From positions 62,001 through 126,000 of the forward strand of contig JACKNI010000003.1 in assembly GCA_024234935.1 (NCBI GenBank): 64,000 nucleotides of DNA. The letters run 5' to 3'. The translations under genes and the position numbers were made by a program. The notes below the pieces were generated by a model, which did not search any database, was not told the origin of the DNA, and saw nothing but the letters and a program-made list of their open reading frames with translations. Shown piece by piece: positions 9,111-19,746 of the stretch; positions within the stretch are counted from its first letter, which is position 1; each line of letters starts with the position of its first letter. The stretch comes from Chromatiales bacterium. GTDB lineage: Bacteria; Pseudomonadota; Gammaproteobacteria; Steroidobacterales; GCA-2729495.

Positions 9111-10537
9111 TGGCTGCTGACAGACAGGATCTGCATCGAATTGGTTCTGCCGGCAATTCCCGACAGTTCGCCCTTGGTCACCAGCACCAGGTCGCCCTCG
9201 TTTACATGCCCGAGTGAAAGGAGCAGCTGGAAAATCTCGCTGTACATGCGCTGCAGGTCGGTATGCGTGATGTCGAATGCCACCGGGTAAACGCCGCGAT
9301 ACATCACTACACGCCGCCGTGTGGCCTCGTGCCGGGTAAAGGCGAAGATGGGAATATCGGAGCGGATGCGCGACATCCAGAGCGCAGTGGAACCCGACTC
9401 CGTCAGGGCGATGATGGCCTTCACCGGCAGGTGATTGGCGGTATACATGACGGCCATCGCAATGGCCTCGTCCACCCGTTCGAAGCGGTCATTCATCCGA
9501 TGGTTCGGCCGGCCGAGGGTCAGGTAATAGCTCTCCGCGCCCACACACACTTCGGCCATGGAGGTCACCGCCCTGACCGGGTGCTCGCCGACCGCAGTCT
9601 CCGCCGACAGCATGACCGCGTCGGTCCCGTCGAGTACGGCGTTGGCGATATCGGACACTTCAGCCCGCGTCGGTACCTTGTTGTGGATCATCGACTCCAG
9701 CATCTGCGTGGCCGTGATCGCAATCTTGTGCCGGTGCCGGGCCATCTTGAGAATCTGCTTCTGCAGACCGGTCAGGCCCGCATAACCCATCTCCACGCCC
9801 AGGTCACCGCGGGCGACCATGACGGCATCCGCGGCATCGATCACCGATTCGAGATTGGCCAGCGCCTCGGCACGCTCGATCTTGGCGACAAGGTGGGCGT
9901 CACCGCCTGCCTTGTGCAGCAACTCGCGGGCCTCATGCAGATCATCAGCACAGCGGACAAAAGAAACCGCCAGCCAGTCCACACCAAGCGCCGCCGCCTG
10001 AACCAGGTCCTGACGATCCTTGTCGGTGAGGGCCGGTGCCGACAGCCCGCCACCCTGGCGGTTGATGCCCTTGTTGTCGGCAAGCAAACCGCCCTGAACG
10101 ACCCTGCAGTGGATCTGCGTGCCACTGACACGCTCGACCGTCAGCGTGATGAAGCCGTCGTCGAGCAACAGGTTGTCACCGATGCTCACATCGCCCGGCA
10201 GCTGCTGATAGGCAACGCCGACGCCATCCGCCGTGCCGGCCAGCGGATCCATCGCGGCATCCAGTACAAAGGTTTTGCCCTCGACCAGCGACACCGGACC
10301 ATCGCGGAAACGCTGGATACGGATCTTCGGCCCCTGCAGATCGCCGAGCACGGCAACGTACTTACCGCACTGCTCGGCCACTTCGCGCACCGTGCGCACG
10401 CGCTTTTCGCGGGTATCGGCATCCCCGTGCGAGAAATTGACGCGCACCACATCGACACCGGCCTTGAAGAGCTTCGCAAGCGTGGCCGGATCGTCCGTGG
10501 ACGGCCCAAGCGTGGCGATGATCTTGGTACGACGCAT
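9107..10537 (-). CDS. pyk: Pyruvate kinase
   Basis: Converts phosphoenolpyruvate and ADP to pyruvate and ATP, the last step of glycolysis. It is 476 residues, the usual length. The N-terminus RRTKIIATLGPS, the VNFSHGD motif, the active-site segment with Lys (LVAKIERAEAL), the metal-binding GDLGVEMGY and the substrate motif TQMLESM are all present, followed by the C-terminal allosteric domain. It starts 5 nt after pgk and overlaps the next gene by 4 nt, so it is in one operon with them. Whether it is the PykA or PykF regulatory type cannot be decided by eye. Confidence 0.97.
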   Translation of the reverse strand: MRRTKIIATLGPSTDDPATLAKLFKAGVDVVRVNFSHGDADTREKRVRTVREVAEQCGKYVAVLGDLQGPKIRIQRFRDGPVSLVEGKTFVLDAAMDPLAGTADGVGVAYQQLPGDVSIGDNLLLDDGFITLTVERVSGTQIHCRVVQGGLLADNKGINRQGGGLSAPALTDKDRQDLVQAAALGVDWLAVSFVRCADDLHEARELLHKAGGDAHLVAKIERAEALANLESVIDAADAVMVARGDLGVEMGYAGLTGLQKQILKMARHRHKIAITATQMLESMIHNKVPTRAEVSDIANAVLDGTDAVMLSAETAVGEHPVRAVTSMAEVCVGAESYYLTLGRPNHRMNDRFERVDEAIAMAVMYTANHLPVKAIIALTESGSTALWMSRIRSDIPIFAFTRHEATRRRVVMYRGVYPVAFDITHTDLQRMYSEIFQLLLSLGHVNEGDLVLVTKGELSGIAGRTNSMQILSVSSQ

Positions 10538-10542
10538 ACGGC

Positions 10543-11730
10543 TCAGCGTCGCCCGTTTCTCGCCCGCGCCTCAAGCGCAGCTACCGCCGGAAGCGTGGCG
10601 CCCTCGAGGAATTCAAGAAACGCACCGCCGCCCGTTGATACATAGGAGATCTGGCCGGTCACACCGTATTTGTCGAGCGCGGCCAGCGTGTCGCCGCCGC
10701 CGGCGATGCTGAAAGCGGGCGACTTCGCCACCGCCTCGGCGATCCGCCGGGTGCCCTTGCTGAACTGCTCTATTTCAAACACGCCGACCGGTCCGTTCCA
10801 GATGATGGTACCTGCCGCTGCGAGAAGCTTCGCATAGTGCGCCGCGGTCTTCGGACCGATATCGAGAATCAGCTCGGCTGCCCCGACCTCGCTGACCGCA
10901 CGGACAGTCGCCGCAGCGGATGCCGACACGGCCTTGCCGACCACCACATCCACCGGCAGGGGAATCGACGCACGCTGGCGCTTGCCGGCCAGGCGCCTCG
11001 CTTCAGGAATGAGATCCGTCTCGCACAGAGACTTGCCAACCGGATAGCCGGCGGCAGCGAGAAAGGTATTGGCGATGCCGCCGCCGACGATAAGCTGGTC
11101 GACCTGTCTCGCCAGTGACTTCAGAATCGTCAGCTTGGTCGAGACCTTGGACCCCGCAACGATGGCCACCACCGGCCGCGCCGGCTTGCGCAACACGCGC
11201 TCAAGTGCCTCCAGTTCCGCCATGAGCAGCGGACCGGCACAGGCAACCGGCGCAAAACCGGCCACGCCATGCGTGCTCGCCTCGGCCCGGTGCGCGGTAC
11301 CGAAAGCATCCATGACGTAGATGTCGCAGAGTTTCGCCATCTGCCGCGCCAGCACCGGATCGTTCTTCTTCTCGCCCGGATTGAAGCGCACGTTCTCGCA
11401 GAGCACGACCTCCCCGCTGGCGATCTCGAAGCCATGCAGCCAGTCGTGTATCAGCGGCACACTCCGGCCGAGCAGCTCGGACAGCCGCGCAGCGACCGGG
11501 CGCAGCGACAGCGCCGGGTCAAAACTGCCTTCTTTGGGGCGGCCCAGATGCGAGAGCAGGATGACGGCCGCGCCGCGGGCGAGAGCATCACGGATCGTCG
11601 GCAACGCCGCGCGGATTCGCGCATCGCTGGTCACGCGTCCGTCCTTGACGGGCACGTTCAGATCCACCCGGATCATCACCCGCTTGCCGGCGACACTCAG
11701 CTCCGACATCCGCAGCACTTTGGTCGTCAC
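10543..11730 (-). CDS. pgk: Phosphoglycerate kinase
   Basis: Makes ATP from 1,3-bisphosphoglycerate. From a GTG at 11730 it is 395 residues, the usual size. The N-terminal domain has [12 protein letters not shown] and LLSHLGRPK; the C-terminal domain ends with the nucleotide motif [11 protein letters not shown] and the [13 protein letters not shown] active-site loop. I chose GTG because its first codons align with the family N-terminus and its first bases overlap the gap stop (GTGA), giving translational coupling; the ATG at 11709 would cut off conserved residues. It lies between gap and pyk in the operon. Confidence 0.96.
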   Translation of the reverse strand: MTTKVLRMSELSVAGKRVMIRVDLNVPVKDGRVTSDARIRAALPTIRDALARGAAVILLSHLGRPKEGSFDPALSLRPVAARLSELLGRSVPLIHDWLHGFEIASGEVVLCENVRFNPGEKKNDPVLARQMAKLCDIYVMDAFGTAHRAEASTHGVAGFAPVACAGPLLMAELEALERVLRKPARPVVAIVAGSKVSTKLTILKSLARQVDQLIVGGGIANTFLAAAGYPVGKSLCETDLIPEARRLAGKRQRASIPLPVDVVVGKAVSASAAATVRAVSEVGAAELILDIGPKTAAHYAKLLAAAGTIIWNGPVGVFEIEQFSKGTRRIAEAVAKSPAFSIAGGGDTLAALDKYGVTGQISYVSTGGGAFLEFLEGATLPAVAALEARARNGRR

Positions 11731-12740
11731 CGTGCGTTGATCAGCGCAAGCGTGGTATCGAGCATCCGGTTGGAGAAACCCCACTCGTTGTCATACCAGC
11801 TCAGCACCTTGACGAGCGTGCCACCACCGACCCGCGTCTGCGTCGAATCAAACACCGAGCTGCGCGGATCGTGATTGAAATCCACCGATACCAGCGGCTC
11901 GGTGTTGTAGCCGAGTATGCCCTTGAGTTCACCCTCGGAAGCGGCTTTCATGATGCCGTTCACTTCCTCAACGCTGGTGGCACGCGCTGCCGTGAAGGTG
12001 AGATCGACGATCGACACGTTGATGGTCGGCACGCGCATGGCGAAACCGTCCAGCTTGCCGTTCAGCTCGGGCAGCACCAGGCCGACAGCGGCCGCGGCGC
12101 CGGTCTTGGTCGGAATCATCGACATGGTCGCGGAGCGTGCGCGACGCAGATCCTCGTGATAGACGTCGGTCAGCACCTGGTCGTTGGTATAGGCGTGAAT
12201 GGTGGTCATCAGGCCGGTCACCACACCGATCTTGTCGTGCAGCGGCTTGACCAGCGGCGCCAGGCAGTTGGTGGTACAGGAGGCGTTGGAGATCACCGTA
12301 TGCGCGGCCTTCAGCGACTTGTGATTGACGCCATAAACGATGGTCGCGTCCACATCCTTGCCGCCGGGTGCCGAGATCACGACTTTCCTGGCACCCGCCT
12401 GCAGGTGCGCGCCGGCCTTTTCCTTGCTGGCAAAGAAGCCGGTGCACTCGAGCACCACGTCGACGCCGAGTTCAGCCCAGGGAAGTTCTGCCGGGTTGCG
12501 CTTCGCCAGCACGCGGATCCTGTCGCCATTGACGACCATGCAATCACCATCGACGGCAACGGTGCCCGGGAACTTGCCGTGCGCCGTATCGTATCTGGTC
12601 AGGTGCGCATTGGTCTTCGCGTCACCCAGATCGTTGATCGCAACGATGGAAATCTCGCCGGTACGCTTCGATTCATACAGCGCACGCAGTACATTGCGGC
12701 CAATTCGGCCATAGCCATTGATGGCAACTTTGACAGGCAT
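11727..12740 (-). CDS. gap: Glyceraldehyde-3-phosphate dehydrogenase, type I
   Basis: Oxidises glyceraldehyde-3-phosphate to 1,3-bisphosphoglycerate with NAD+. The ATG at 12740 has a GAGGAG Shine-Dalgarno 8-9 nt upstream and gives 337 residues starting [15 protein letters not shown], the NAD-binding motif. The catalytic Cys is in the signature [11 protein letters not shown], and the C-terminal [12 protein letters not shown] is intact. Asp in AINDLGD suggests NAD rather than NADP preference. The gene lies 21 nt after tkt and overlaps pgk by 4 nt. A GTG nine bases upstream is in frame but would place the Shine-Dalgarno too close. Confidence 0.97.
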   Translation of the reverse strand: MPVKVAINGYGRIGRNVLRALYESKRTGEISIVAINDLGDAKTNAHLTRYDTAHGKFPGTVAVDGDCMVVNGDRIRVLAKRNPAELPWAELGVDVVLECTGFFASKEKAGAHLQAGARKVVISAPGGKDVDATIVYGVNHKSLKAAHTVISNASCTTNCLAPLVKPLHDKIGVVTGLMTTIHAYTNDQVLTDVYHEDLRRARSATMSMIPTKTGAAAAVGLVLPELNGKLDGFAMRVPTINVSIVDLTFTAARATSVEEVNGIMKAASEGELKGILGYNTEPLVSVDFNHDPRSSVFDSTQTRVGGGTLVKVLSWYDNEWGFSNRMLDTTLALINAR

Positions 12741-12761
12741 CAGACGCACTCCTCGATAAAT

Positions 12762-14789
12762 TCAGGTAACCAGCAGCTCCAGCGCAAGCCCGGCCACATG
12801 TTCCGGTGTGAAGCCGAACAAGCGGAACAGTTCCGGCGCCGGCGCGGACTTGCCGAAAGTATCCATGCCGCAAACCCGGCCCTCGGCACCGACCCAGCGG
12901 TACCAGCCATCCGTCACGCCAGCCTCGACAGCCACGCGCCTGACCACCGCCGCCGGCAGCACGCTCTCACGGTAGGCCGCATCCTGTGCGGCAAATACCG
13001 TCGTCGAAGGCATGGATACGATGCGCACGCCGTGCCCTTTGGCCGCGAGCAGGTCCGCTGCCGCAATCGCGAGTGCGACTTCAGACCCGGTGGCGATCAG
13101 GATCAGATCGACCTTTGCCGCATCACGCAGTACATAGGCGCCGCGACGAATGGCGGCGATCTGTGCCTGTGTTCGCGGCTGGGCCGGCAGCGCCTGCCGG
13201 GTCAGGATGAGGCTCGTGGGACCCTTGTCCCGTTCGATTGCGTCCTGCCACGCGACCGCGGTCTCCACCGCATCACAGGGGCGCCATACGCACATGTTCG
13301 GAATCAGCCGCAGGCTCGCAGTGTGCTCGACGGGCTGATGGGTCGGGCCATCCTCGCCCAGGCCGATCGAGTCATGCGTGAATACATGGATGACACGGAT
13401 TTCCATCAGCGCAGCCATGCGCAGCGCATTGCGCGAGTAATCGGAGAAGGTCAGGAAAGTGCCGCCAAACGGCACCAGGCCGCCGTGCAGGGCAATGCCG
13501 TTCATCGCGGCAGCCATGCCGAATTCACGCACGCCCCAGGAGATATAGTTGCCGGCGACATGGCCCGGCTTGATGGTGTCGGCATTTTTGACGCGGGTAA
13601 AATTCGAGCCGGTCAGATCGGCCGAGCCGCCCATCAGTTCGGGCATCCCGGGCACGAATGCATTCAGCGCGTCTTCCGATGATTTTCGCGTGGCCTTCGC
13701 AGCTGTCTCGCCGGCAATCTTCGCGATCGCAGCCGCCGCATGCGCCGACCAGCCCGCCGGCAGTTCGCCCGCCATGCGCCGCGTGAATTCGGCAGCCAGC
13801 TCGGGATACTCGCGGCCATAGGCCTTGAAGAGGTCGTTCCATTCCTTTTCAAGCCGCCCACCGGTCGGGCGTGCATCCCATGCCGCACTGACTGCCGCCG
13901 GGATCTCGAAGGGCGGAAAATCCCAGCCCAGCTGCTTGCGCGCCGCGGCCACTTCGTCAGCGCCCAGCGCCTCACCGTGCACCTTCTCCGTACCCTGCCG
14001 GTTGGGCGCCCCGAAACCGATGATGGTCTTGCAGCAAATCAGCGATGGCCGGCCCGTCTCCGCACGTGCCGCCGCGATGGCCGCATGAATCGCCACCGGA
14101 TCATGTCCGCCTACGTCCGGGACGACATGCCAGCCATAGGCAGCAAAGCGCGCCGGCGTATCGTCGCGGAACCAGGCCTCTACATGACCATCTATCGAAA
14201 TGCCGTTGTCGTCGTAGAGGCAGATCAGCTTGCCGAGGCCCAGGGTACCGGCGAGCGAGCAGGCCTCATGGGAAATTCCCTCCATGAGACAGCCATCGCC
14301 AAGAAACACATAGGTATGGTGATCGACGACGGGATAGCCAGGCCGGTTGAACTCCGCCGCCAGCAGCTGCTCGGCCAGCGCCATGCCGACTGCATTGGCC
14401 ACGCCCTGTCCGAGCGGGCCGGTGGTGGTTTCGATGCCCAGATGCAGGTCCCGTTCCGGGTGGCCCGCGGTGTGCGAGCCGAGCTGACGGAAGCGCCGCA
14501 GATCGTCGATCGACAGCGCATAACCGGTGAGGTGCAACACGGCATAGAGCAGCATCGAGCCGTGGCCATTCGACAGAACAAAGCGGTCCCGGTCGGGCCA
14601 GACGGGATTGGCCGGGTTATGCCGCAGGAAATCATTCCACAGGACTTCGGCGATGTCGGCCATGCCCATCGGCATGCCGGGATGGCCTGACCTGGCCTGC
14701 TCGACCGCATCCATCGCGAGGGCGCGGACCGCATTGGCCAGATGGCGGCGTTCCGCAGCTGAACGAATTGTCTGGACTGTGGCTGTCAT
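12762..14789 (-). CDS. tkt: Transketolase
   Basis: Thiamine-diphosphate enzyme of the non-oxidative pentose phosphate pathway that moves two-carbon ketol units. The ATG at 14789 gives 675 residues. Visible features: substrate-binding HPGMPMGMA, the GHGSMLLY region, the ThDP motif [13 protein letters not shown] ending with YDDNG, and the pyrimidine-domain segment [19 protein letters not shown] with [16 protein letters not shown]. Longer upstream reading is open but non-homologous. As first gene of tkt-gap-pgk-pyk it would share a divergent promoter region with metK (14790-14945). Confidence 0.97.
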   Translation of the reverse strand: MTATVQTIRSAAERRHLANAVRALAMDAVEQARSGHPGMPMGMADIAEVLWNDFLRHNPANPVWPDRDRFVLSNGHGSMLLYAVLHLTGYALSIDDLRRFRQLGSHTAGHPERDLHLGIETTTGPLGQGVANAVGMALAEQLLAAEFNRPGYPVVDHHTYVFLGDGCLMEGISHEACSLAGTLGLGKLICLYDDNGISIDGHVEAWFRDDTPARFAAYGWHVVPDVGGHDPVAIHAAIAAARAETGRPSLICCKTIIGFGAPNRQGTEKVHGEALGADEVAAARKQLGWDFPPFEIPAAVSAAWDARPTGGRLEKEWNDLFKAYGREYPELAAEFTRRMAGELPAGWSAHAAAAIAKIAGETAAKATRKSSEDALNAFVPGMPELMGGSADLTGSNFTRVKNADTIKPGHVAGNYISWGVREFGMAAAMNGIALHGGLVPFGGTFLTFSDYSRNALRMAALMEIRVIHVFTHDSIGLGEDGPTHQPVEHTASLRLIPNMCVWRPCDAVETAVAWQDAIERDKGPTSLILTRQALPAQPRTQAQIAAIRRGAYVLRDAAKVDLILIATGSEVALAIAAADLLAAKGHGVRIVSMPSTTVFAAQDAAYRESVLPAAVVRRVAVEAGVTDGWYRWVGAEGRVCGMDTFGKSAPAPELFRLFGFTPEHVAGLALELLVT

Positions 14790-14906
14790 CGCACCCACAA
14801 AAAGAGGGAATGGTGGCCTGTAAAGCAGGGCCCGGAGAGCGGCGCGCATTGTCGCGTAACGCTGCCGCAGCCGCAACCCGAGGTCGTGCCGGGCAGCGCC
14901 TGTGCC

Positions 14907-14912
14907 TATAAT
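14907..14912 (+). promoter_or_regulatory. Probable -10 element of the metK promoter
   Basis: A perfect TATAAT lies 33 nt before the metK ATG in the 156-nt divergent tkt/metK region. The -35 position (about 14884-14889, TCGTGC) is weak. A leader of only about 25 nt would remain, too short for any known SAM riboswitch. Confidence 0.55.
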
Positions 14913-14945
14913 CAGCGCCCCGAACAATCACCAGCGGAAAGCCAG

Positions 14946-16142
14946 ATGACCACGCGCAAGCTGTTTACCTCCGAATCCGTTGCCGAGGGCCATCCGGACA
15001 AGATGGCCGACCAGATCTCCGACGCGATCCTCGACGCGATCCTCGCCCAGGAACCCGAGTCCCGGGTTGCCTGCGAGACGCTGATCAAGACGGGCTTCGT
15101 GCTCGTCTCCGGAGAAATCACCACCAACGCCTGGGTTGATCTCGAAGCGCTGGTCCGGCAGGTCGTCTGCGACATCGGCTACGACCATTCCGACAAGGGC
15201 TTTGACGGCAATTCCTGCGGCGTTCTCAATGCCATCGGCAAGCAGTCCTCGAATATCGCCCAGGGCATTTCCCGCGGCGCCTCGAAGCGCGACCAGCGCA
15301 AACAGGGCGCCGGCGACCAGGGCATGATGTTTGGCTATGCGGCCAACGAGACCGATGTGCTGATGCCGTTGCCGATCACGCTGGCACACCGGCTGGTGAA
15401 GCGCCAGTCGGAGATGCGGAAGAAGGGCAAGCTGCCCTGGCTGCGCCCGGACGCCAAGAGCCAGGTCACCGTCGTCTACGAGGATGACCGGCCGGTGGGC
15501 CTCGATGCCGTCGTACTCTCGACCCAGCACGCGCCGGGCGTCAAACAGAAGGCGCTGCGCGAGGCGGTGATCGAGGAGATTCTCAAGCCGGTCATCGGCA
15601 AGAAGTGGTTTGCCTCCCTCCGCCAGGACAAGATCCACATCAATCCCACCGGCACCTTCGTGATCGGCGGGCCGATGGGCGACTGTGGACTCACAGGGCG
15701 CAAGATCATCGTCGATACCTACGGCGGCATGGCCCGTCATGGCGGTGGCGCATTTTCCGGCAAGGATCCGACCAAGGTCGATCGCTCGGCGGCATATGCG
15801 GCCCGCTACGTCGCCAAGAACATCGTTGCCGCGGGCCTCGCCGAACGCTGTGAGGTGCAGGTGTCCTATGCGATCGGCGTTGCCGAACCCACTTCGGTCA
15901 GCATCGAGACCTTCGGCACCGGCAAGATCGAGGGCGACCGCCTGACACGCATCGTGCGCAAGCATTTCGACCTGACGCCGTACGGCATCCGCGAAATGCT
16001 GGACCTGCATCGTCCGATCTATCGCCCCACCGCGAGCTACGGCCATTTTGGCCGGCAGGAAGCCAATTTCAGCTGGGAACGCACTGACAAGGCCGAAGCC
16101 TTGAGCCGCGAAGTGAGCCGCACCGTGCGCGCCCGGGCCTGA
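14946..16142 (+). CDS. metK: S-adenosylmethionine synthetase
   Basis: Makes S-adenosylmethionine from ATP and methionine. It is 398 residues from the ATG at 14946 (GGAA seven to ten bases upstream); the frame is open farther upstream but the family N-terminus [15 protein letters not shown] begins here. The methionine-binding [12 protein letters not shown] and the P-loop-like [16 protein letters not shown] are both present. The C-terminus ends without the longer tails of some homologues. It is followed after 54 nt by ahcY on the same strand, so SAM production and removal of its product SAH are encoded together. Confidence 0.97.
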   Translation: MTTRKLFTSESVAEGHPDKMADQISDAILDAILAQEPESRVACETLIKTGFVLVSGEITTNAWVDLEALVRQVVCDIGYDHSDKGFDGNSCGVLNAIGKQSSNIAQGISRGASKRDQRKQGAGDQGMMFGYAANETDVLMPLPITLAHRLVKRQSEMRKKGKLPWLRPDAKSQVTVVYEDDRPVGLDAVVLSTQHAPGVKQKALREAVIEEILKPVIGKKWFASLRQDKIHINPTGTFVIGGPMGDCGLTGRKIIVDTYGGMARHGGGAFSGKDPTKVDRSAAYAARYVAKNIVAAGLAERCEVQVSYAIGVAEPTSVSIETFGTGKIEGDRLTRIVRKHFDLTPYGIREMLDLHRPIYRPTASYGHFGRQEANFSWERTDKAEALSREVSRTVRARA

Positions 16143-16196
16143 GCGCAACACACCGGTTATTCAGATACACCGTCTACGCACCCCGAGGATTCCGCG

Positions 16197-17522
16197 ATGA
16201 GCACGACCGCCAGCAAAGTACGCACCGCCAGCACGCAGGGCGACTACAAGGTTGCCGACATGACGCAGGCCGCCTGGGGCCGCAAGGAAATCGCCATTGC
16301 CGAGACCGAGATGCCCGGCCTGATGGCGGTACGCGAGGAGTTCGGTGCGAAGCAGCCGCTCAAGGGTGCGCGGATCGCCGGCTGCCTGCACATGACGATC
16401 CAGACCGCGGTACTGATCGAGACGCTGGTCAGCCTCGGCGCCGAGGTCCGCTGGTCCTCCTGCAACATCTTCTCCACACAGGATCATGCCGCCGCGGCCA
16501 TCGCCGCCGCCGGCATCCCGGTATTTGCCTGGAAGGGCGAAACGGAAGAGGAATACTGGTGGTGTGTCGAGCAGAGCATCGTCGGCAAGGAGGGCTGGCG
16601 GCCCAACATGATCCTCGACGACGGCGGCGACCTGACCGCGATCCTGCACGACAAGTATCCGGAACTGATGCGCGAAGTACGCGGCATTTCCGAGGAGACC
16701 ACCACCGGCGTCAGCCGGCTCTACGAAATGGCCAACAACGGCAAGCTGATGTGCCCGGCCATCAACGTCAACGACTCGGTCACCAAGTCCAAGTTCGACA
16801 ACCTCTATGGCTGCCGCGAGTCCCTCGTCGACGGCATCAAGCGCGCCACCGACGTGATGATTGCCGGCAAGATCGCCATGATCGCGGGCTACGGCGATGT
16901 GGGCAAAGGCTGCGCGCAGTCACTGCGCGGCCTCGGCGCCACCGTCTGGGTATCGGAGATCGACCCGATCAATGCCCTGCAGGCGGCCATGGAAGGCTAT
17001 CGCGTCGTGACCATGGGCTACGCCTGTGACAAGGCCGACATCTTCGTCACCGCCACCGGCAACTTCGGCGTCATCACGGCCGAACACATGGCGAAGATGA
17101 AGAACCAGTCGATCGTGTGCAACATCGGCCACTTCGACAGCGAGATCGATGTGGCCGGACTGCGCCAGCTGCAGTGGGAGAACATCAAGCCGCAGGTCGA
17201 TCACGTCATCTTCCCGGACGGCAAGCGGATCATCCTGCTCGCCGAAGGCCGGCTGGTGAACCTGGGCTGCGCGACCGGACACCCGAGCTTCGTGATGTCC
17301 AACTCCTTCACCAACCAGGTGCTCGCCCAGATGGAACTCTGGCAGAACGCGACGAAATACCAGAAGAAGGTCTATATCCTGCCAAAGCACCTGGATGAAA
17401 AAGTGGCCCGCCTGCACCTGAAAAGGATCGGCGTCGACCTCACGGTGCTCACCCAGCAGCAGGCCGATTACCTGCGCGTGCCGGTCGCTGGTCCGTACAA
17501 GCCCGAGCACTACCGCTACTAG
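16197..17522 (+). CDS. ahcY: Adenosylhomocysteinase (SAH hydrolase)
   Basis: Splits S-adenosylhomocysteine to adenosine and homocysteine, keeping methyltransferases from product inhibition. 441 residues with [15 protein letters not shown], the substrate region [13 protein letters not shown], the Rossmann motif [11 protein letters not shown] and the C-terminal KPEHYRY that is nearly invariant in the family. A GAGGA Shine-Dalgarno precedes the ATG. Use of AhcY rather than the MTA/SAH nucleosidase plus LuxS route is inferred for SAH; the other genes are not in view. I see no SAH riboswitch in the 54-nt gap from metK. Confidence 0.97.
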   Translation: MSTTASKVRTASTQGDYKVADMTQAAWGRKEIAIAETEMPGLMAVREEFGAKQPLKGARIAGCLHMTIQTAVLIETLVSLGAEVRWSSCNIFSTQDHAAAAIAAAGIPVFAWKGETEEEYWWCVEQSIVGKEGWRPNMILDDGGDLTAILHDKYPELMREVRGISEETTTGVSRLYEMANNGKLMCPAINVNDSVTKSKFDNLYGCRESLVDGIKRATDVMIAGKIAMIAGYGDVGKGCAQSLRGLGATVWVSEIDPINALQAAMEGYRVVTMGYACDKADIFVTATGNFGVITAEHMAKMKNQSIVCNIGHFDSEIDVAGLRQLQWENIKPQVDHVIFPDGKRIILLAEGRLVNLGCATGHPSFVMSNSFTNQVLAQMELWQNATKYQKKVYILPKHLDEKVARLHLKRIGVDLTVLTQQQADYLRVPVAGPYKPEHYRY

Positions 17523-17551
17523 GCCAGGGGACTCCCCGCTGGGGCGCGCCC

Positions 17552-19513
17552 TCAGCGATACCAGCCGCGCCGATAGGCCATCACCGGCAACTGCGTGATG
17601 GCCTGCGCGTCGCGCACCAGTTCCGGGTCAGTGTCAGTCGCCACGAGTTTCTGGCCATCAACCCTGAACTGGCTCGGCGCCTGGCCCGGCGCAAGGATCA
17701 CCACCTCGTCACCCGCGCGATAGGCTGCCGTATCGTGGAACTGCATGATCGCGCGGCCTGGTCCGACCAGATCCTTGCGCGTCTGGTCGATGCCGGTGGC
17801 CGGAATATCGGTCTTGATGCCCATGATCGACAGCGCGGTCGGCAACAGATCGATCTGGCTCGCCAGCCGGCTCACGATCTGCGGCTGTACCGGTCCGCCG
17901 GCAATGAAGGCGGGAATGTGGAAAGAGAAAACCGGCACGATGCCGTCACCACTGACCCGGCTCTCGTGATCGGCCACCACCATGAACAGGCTGTTGGCCC
18001 AGTAATCCGACTGCGCAGCCGTCTCCAGATAGCTTCCCACGGCAAAGTCGGCATAGCGCGCCGCATTGTTCGGCATCATCTTCGGCTCTTCATACAGGTC
18101 GATGCGCCCGTCCGGAAAATCATGCGGCGGGTGGTTCGAGGTACTGAACACGAGGAGGAAAAACGGCTGCCCGTCACGCGCATGCCGGCTCGCTTCCTCG
18201 TCGACGCGGCGGTAGAGGTCCTCGTCGGAAACACCCCAGGTCGTCATGAATTGCGCTTTTGGCGCGAGATCAGACCAGTCGAGTACTTCGTCGAAACCGT
18301 TACCCAGAAAGAAGCGGCGCATATTGTCGAAACTGCTGTCGCCGCCATAGATGAAACCGGTCCGGTAACCCTGCGCCTTCAGCGTCCTGGCCAGCGTGAA
18401 GAAATCATGCTGGGCGCCCTCCAGCTTGATCACGCTGCTCGTCCGCGTCGGCAGAAAGCCCGCGCTGACCGCCTCAATGCCGCGGGCCGATCGCGTACCG
18501 GTCGCGTACAACTGGTCAAACCACAGGCTGCGCGAACGCCATGTTTCCAACTTCCGGGCGACCGGCAAACCGCCGAGGCTCGCCACATACCGGGCGCCCA
18601 GGCTTTCCTGCAACAGGATCACCAGATTGGGCTTCCCGCCCGCAGGCCCGGTCGGGACCAGCGCATGCGTCATCGGCCGCAGGGGATCCTTGAACGCCAC
18701 GGCCGGCAGCTGCATCCCGGCCCGCACGCGGCGGAGTACTTCATCGTCCGGCAAGTGGCTGTAGGCCTGGATTTCATCGGTCTCGCGTGCCATCTGCACG
18801 ACAGCGTGAAGCACCGAGTAAGTGGAGTTCAAAGGCAGATCATTGACCAGCGGATCAGTCGATGTGGCCGCATAACTGATGCCGAGCGGCCGGTGCCCGG
18901 TACTCCCGCGCATGCCATAGAACAGCACCACGAGCAGCGGCGCCAGAATGACCAGGCGCAAGGGCCAGGGTGGTGCATGGCTAACTGTCGTGCGCATCAG
19001 GCGCACGGCCAGAAATCCGCTGATCGCAACCAGCGCGATCCCGATCAGCAAGGCGCTGCGATGCGCCGCCCATATGGTCAGAAAAATCTCGGTCGGCGTG
19101 TCCAGATATTCGACGAACAGGCGATTCGGCCGCACCCCGAATTCCGCGATGAAGTCAGGTGTGGCCGCCTCGTTCCATACGATGAGCATCAGCCAGGTCA
19201 CCAGCCATGCCACAAGCGCACGCCGCCAGAACTTGCCGAGCAGGAAACCGCCCGGGGCCAGCCACTGCACCAGCATCGCCATGAGCAGCACTCCGCAGAT
19301 CACCACCATGTCGAAGTGCCAGCCGCGCTCCATGACGCCGACCATCGACGAAACTCCCGTCATCTGGCGGGAATGGCTGGACATCAGGAACAGGCGGCTC
19401 GCGGTCATGACCGCGAGCGCCAGCAGGAGAAAGCAGAAATAGGGCCAGAGCGATGCCAGCAAGGCCTTTAAATGGCCGACCATCCCACCAGGCCGGCTGA
19501 TACCGGAAACCAT
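17552..19513 (-). CDS. LTA synthase family protein (membrane-anchored sulfatase-fold transferase)
   Basis: 653 residues: about five N-terminal membrane helices, then a periplasmic alkaline-phosphatase/sulfatase-fold domain with the family signatures NLVILLQESLG (metal-binding Glu), the nucleophile region YATGTRSARG (Thr), GGDSSFDNM, and HPPHDFP / VVADHESR metal ligands near the end. Gram-negative members transfer phosphoglycerol or phosphoethanolamine to glucans or LPS (MdoB/OpgB type); which one applies here is unknown. The ATG at 19513 has GGGAGG 5-6 nt upstream, a good reason to prefer it over farther upstream starts. The gene converges on ahcY and diverges from the phosphodiesterase gene. 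Confidence 0.87.
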   Translation of the reverse strand: MVSGISRPGGMVGHLKALLASLWPYFCFLLLALAVMTASRLFLMSSHSRQMTGVSSMVGVMERGWHFDMVVICGVLLMAMLVQWLAPGGFLLGKFWRRALVAWLVTWLMLIVWNEAATPDFIAEFGVRPNRLFVEYLDTPTEIFLTIWAAHRSALLIGIALVAISGFLAVRLMRTTVSHAPPWPLRLVILAPLLVVLFYGMRGSTGHRPLGISYAATSTDPLVNDLPLNSTYSVLHAVVQMARETDEIQAYSHLPDDEVLRRVRAGMQLPAVAFKDPLRPMTHALVPTGPAGGKPNLVILLQESLGARYVASLGGLPVARKLETWRSRSLWFDQLYATGTRSARGIEAVSAGFLPTRTSSVIKLEGAQHDFFTLARTLKAQGYRTGFIYGGDSSFDNMRRFFLGNGFDEVLDWSDLAPKAQFMTTWGVSDEDLYRRVDEEASRHARDGQPFFLLVFSTSNHPPHDFPDGRIDLYEEPKMMPNNAARYADFAVGSYLETAAQSDYWANSLFMVVADHESRVSGDGIVPVFSFHIPAFIAGGPVQPQIVSRLASQIDLLPTALSIMGIKTDIPATGIDQTRKDLVGPGRAIMQFHDTAAYRAGDEVVILAPGQAPSQFRVDGQKLVATDTDPELVRDAQAITQLPVMAYRRGWYR

Positions 19514-19746
19514 CGAACCTCCCGCAACAGCGACGCCACAACACAGAGTCGTTACCCGCCGCATGACTGCGGTTTGGACGATTGCCTGCCCACATATCAA
19601 TCGAAACGCGACCATCTTCGCAGATTCGGCGGCTGCTGCACCGCCTGTCTTGCGCAGTGCGAACCCGGTTCATCGTTGATCGGCCCGGATGGCTATAGTT
19701 CCCCTCATTGGATCCCCTGCCAGGACAGCACCTTCCGCTGCAACAC

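Noticed and set aside
14790..14945. SAM riboswitch before metK
   Set aside because: The TATAAT at 14907 leaves about 25 nt of leader, too short, and no SAM-I, SAM-II or SAM-IV core was seen.
16143..16196. SAH riboswitch before ahcY
   Set aside because: The 54-nt gap is too short and lacks the GC-rich pseudoknot pattern of SAH riboswitches.
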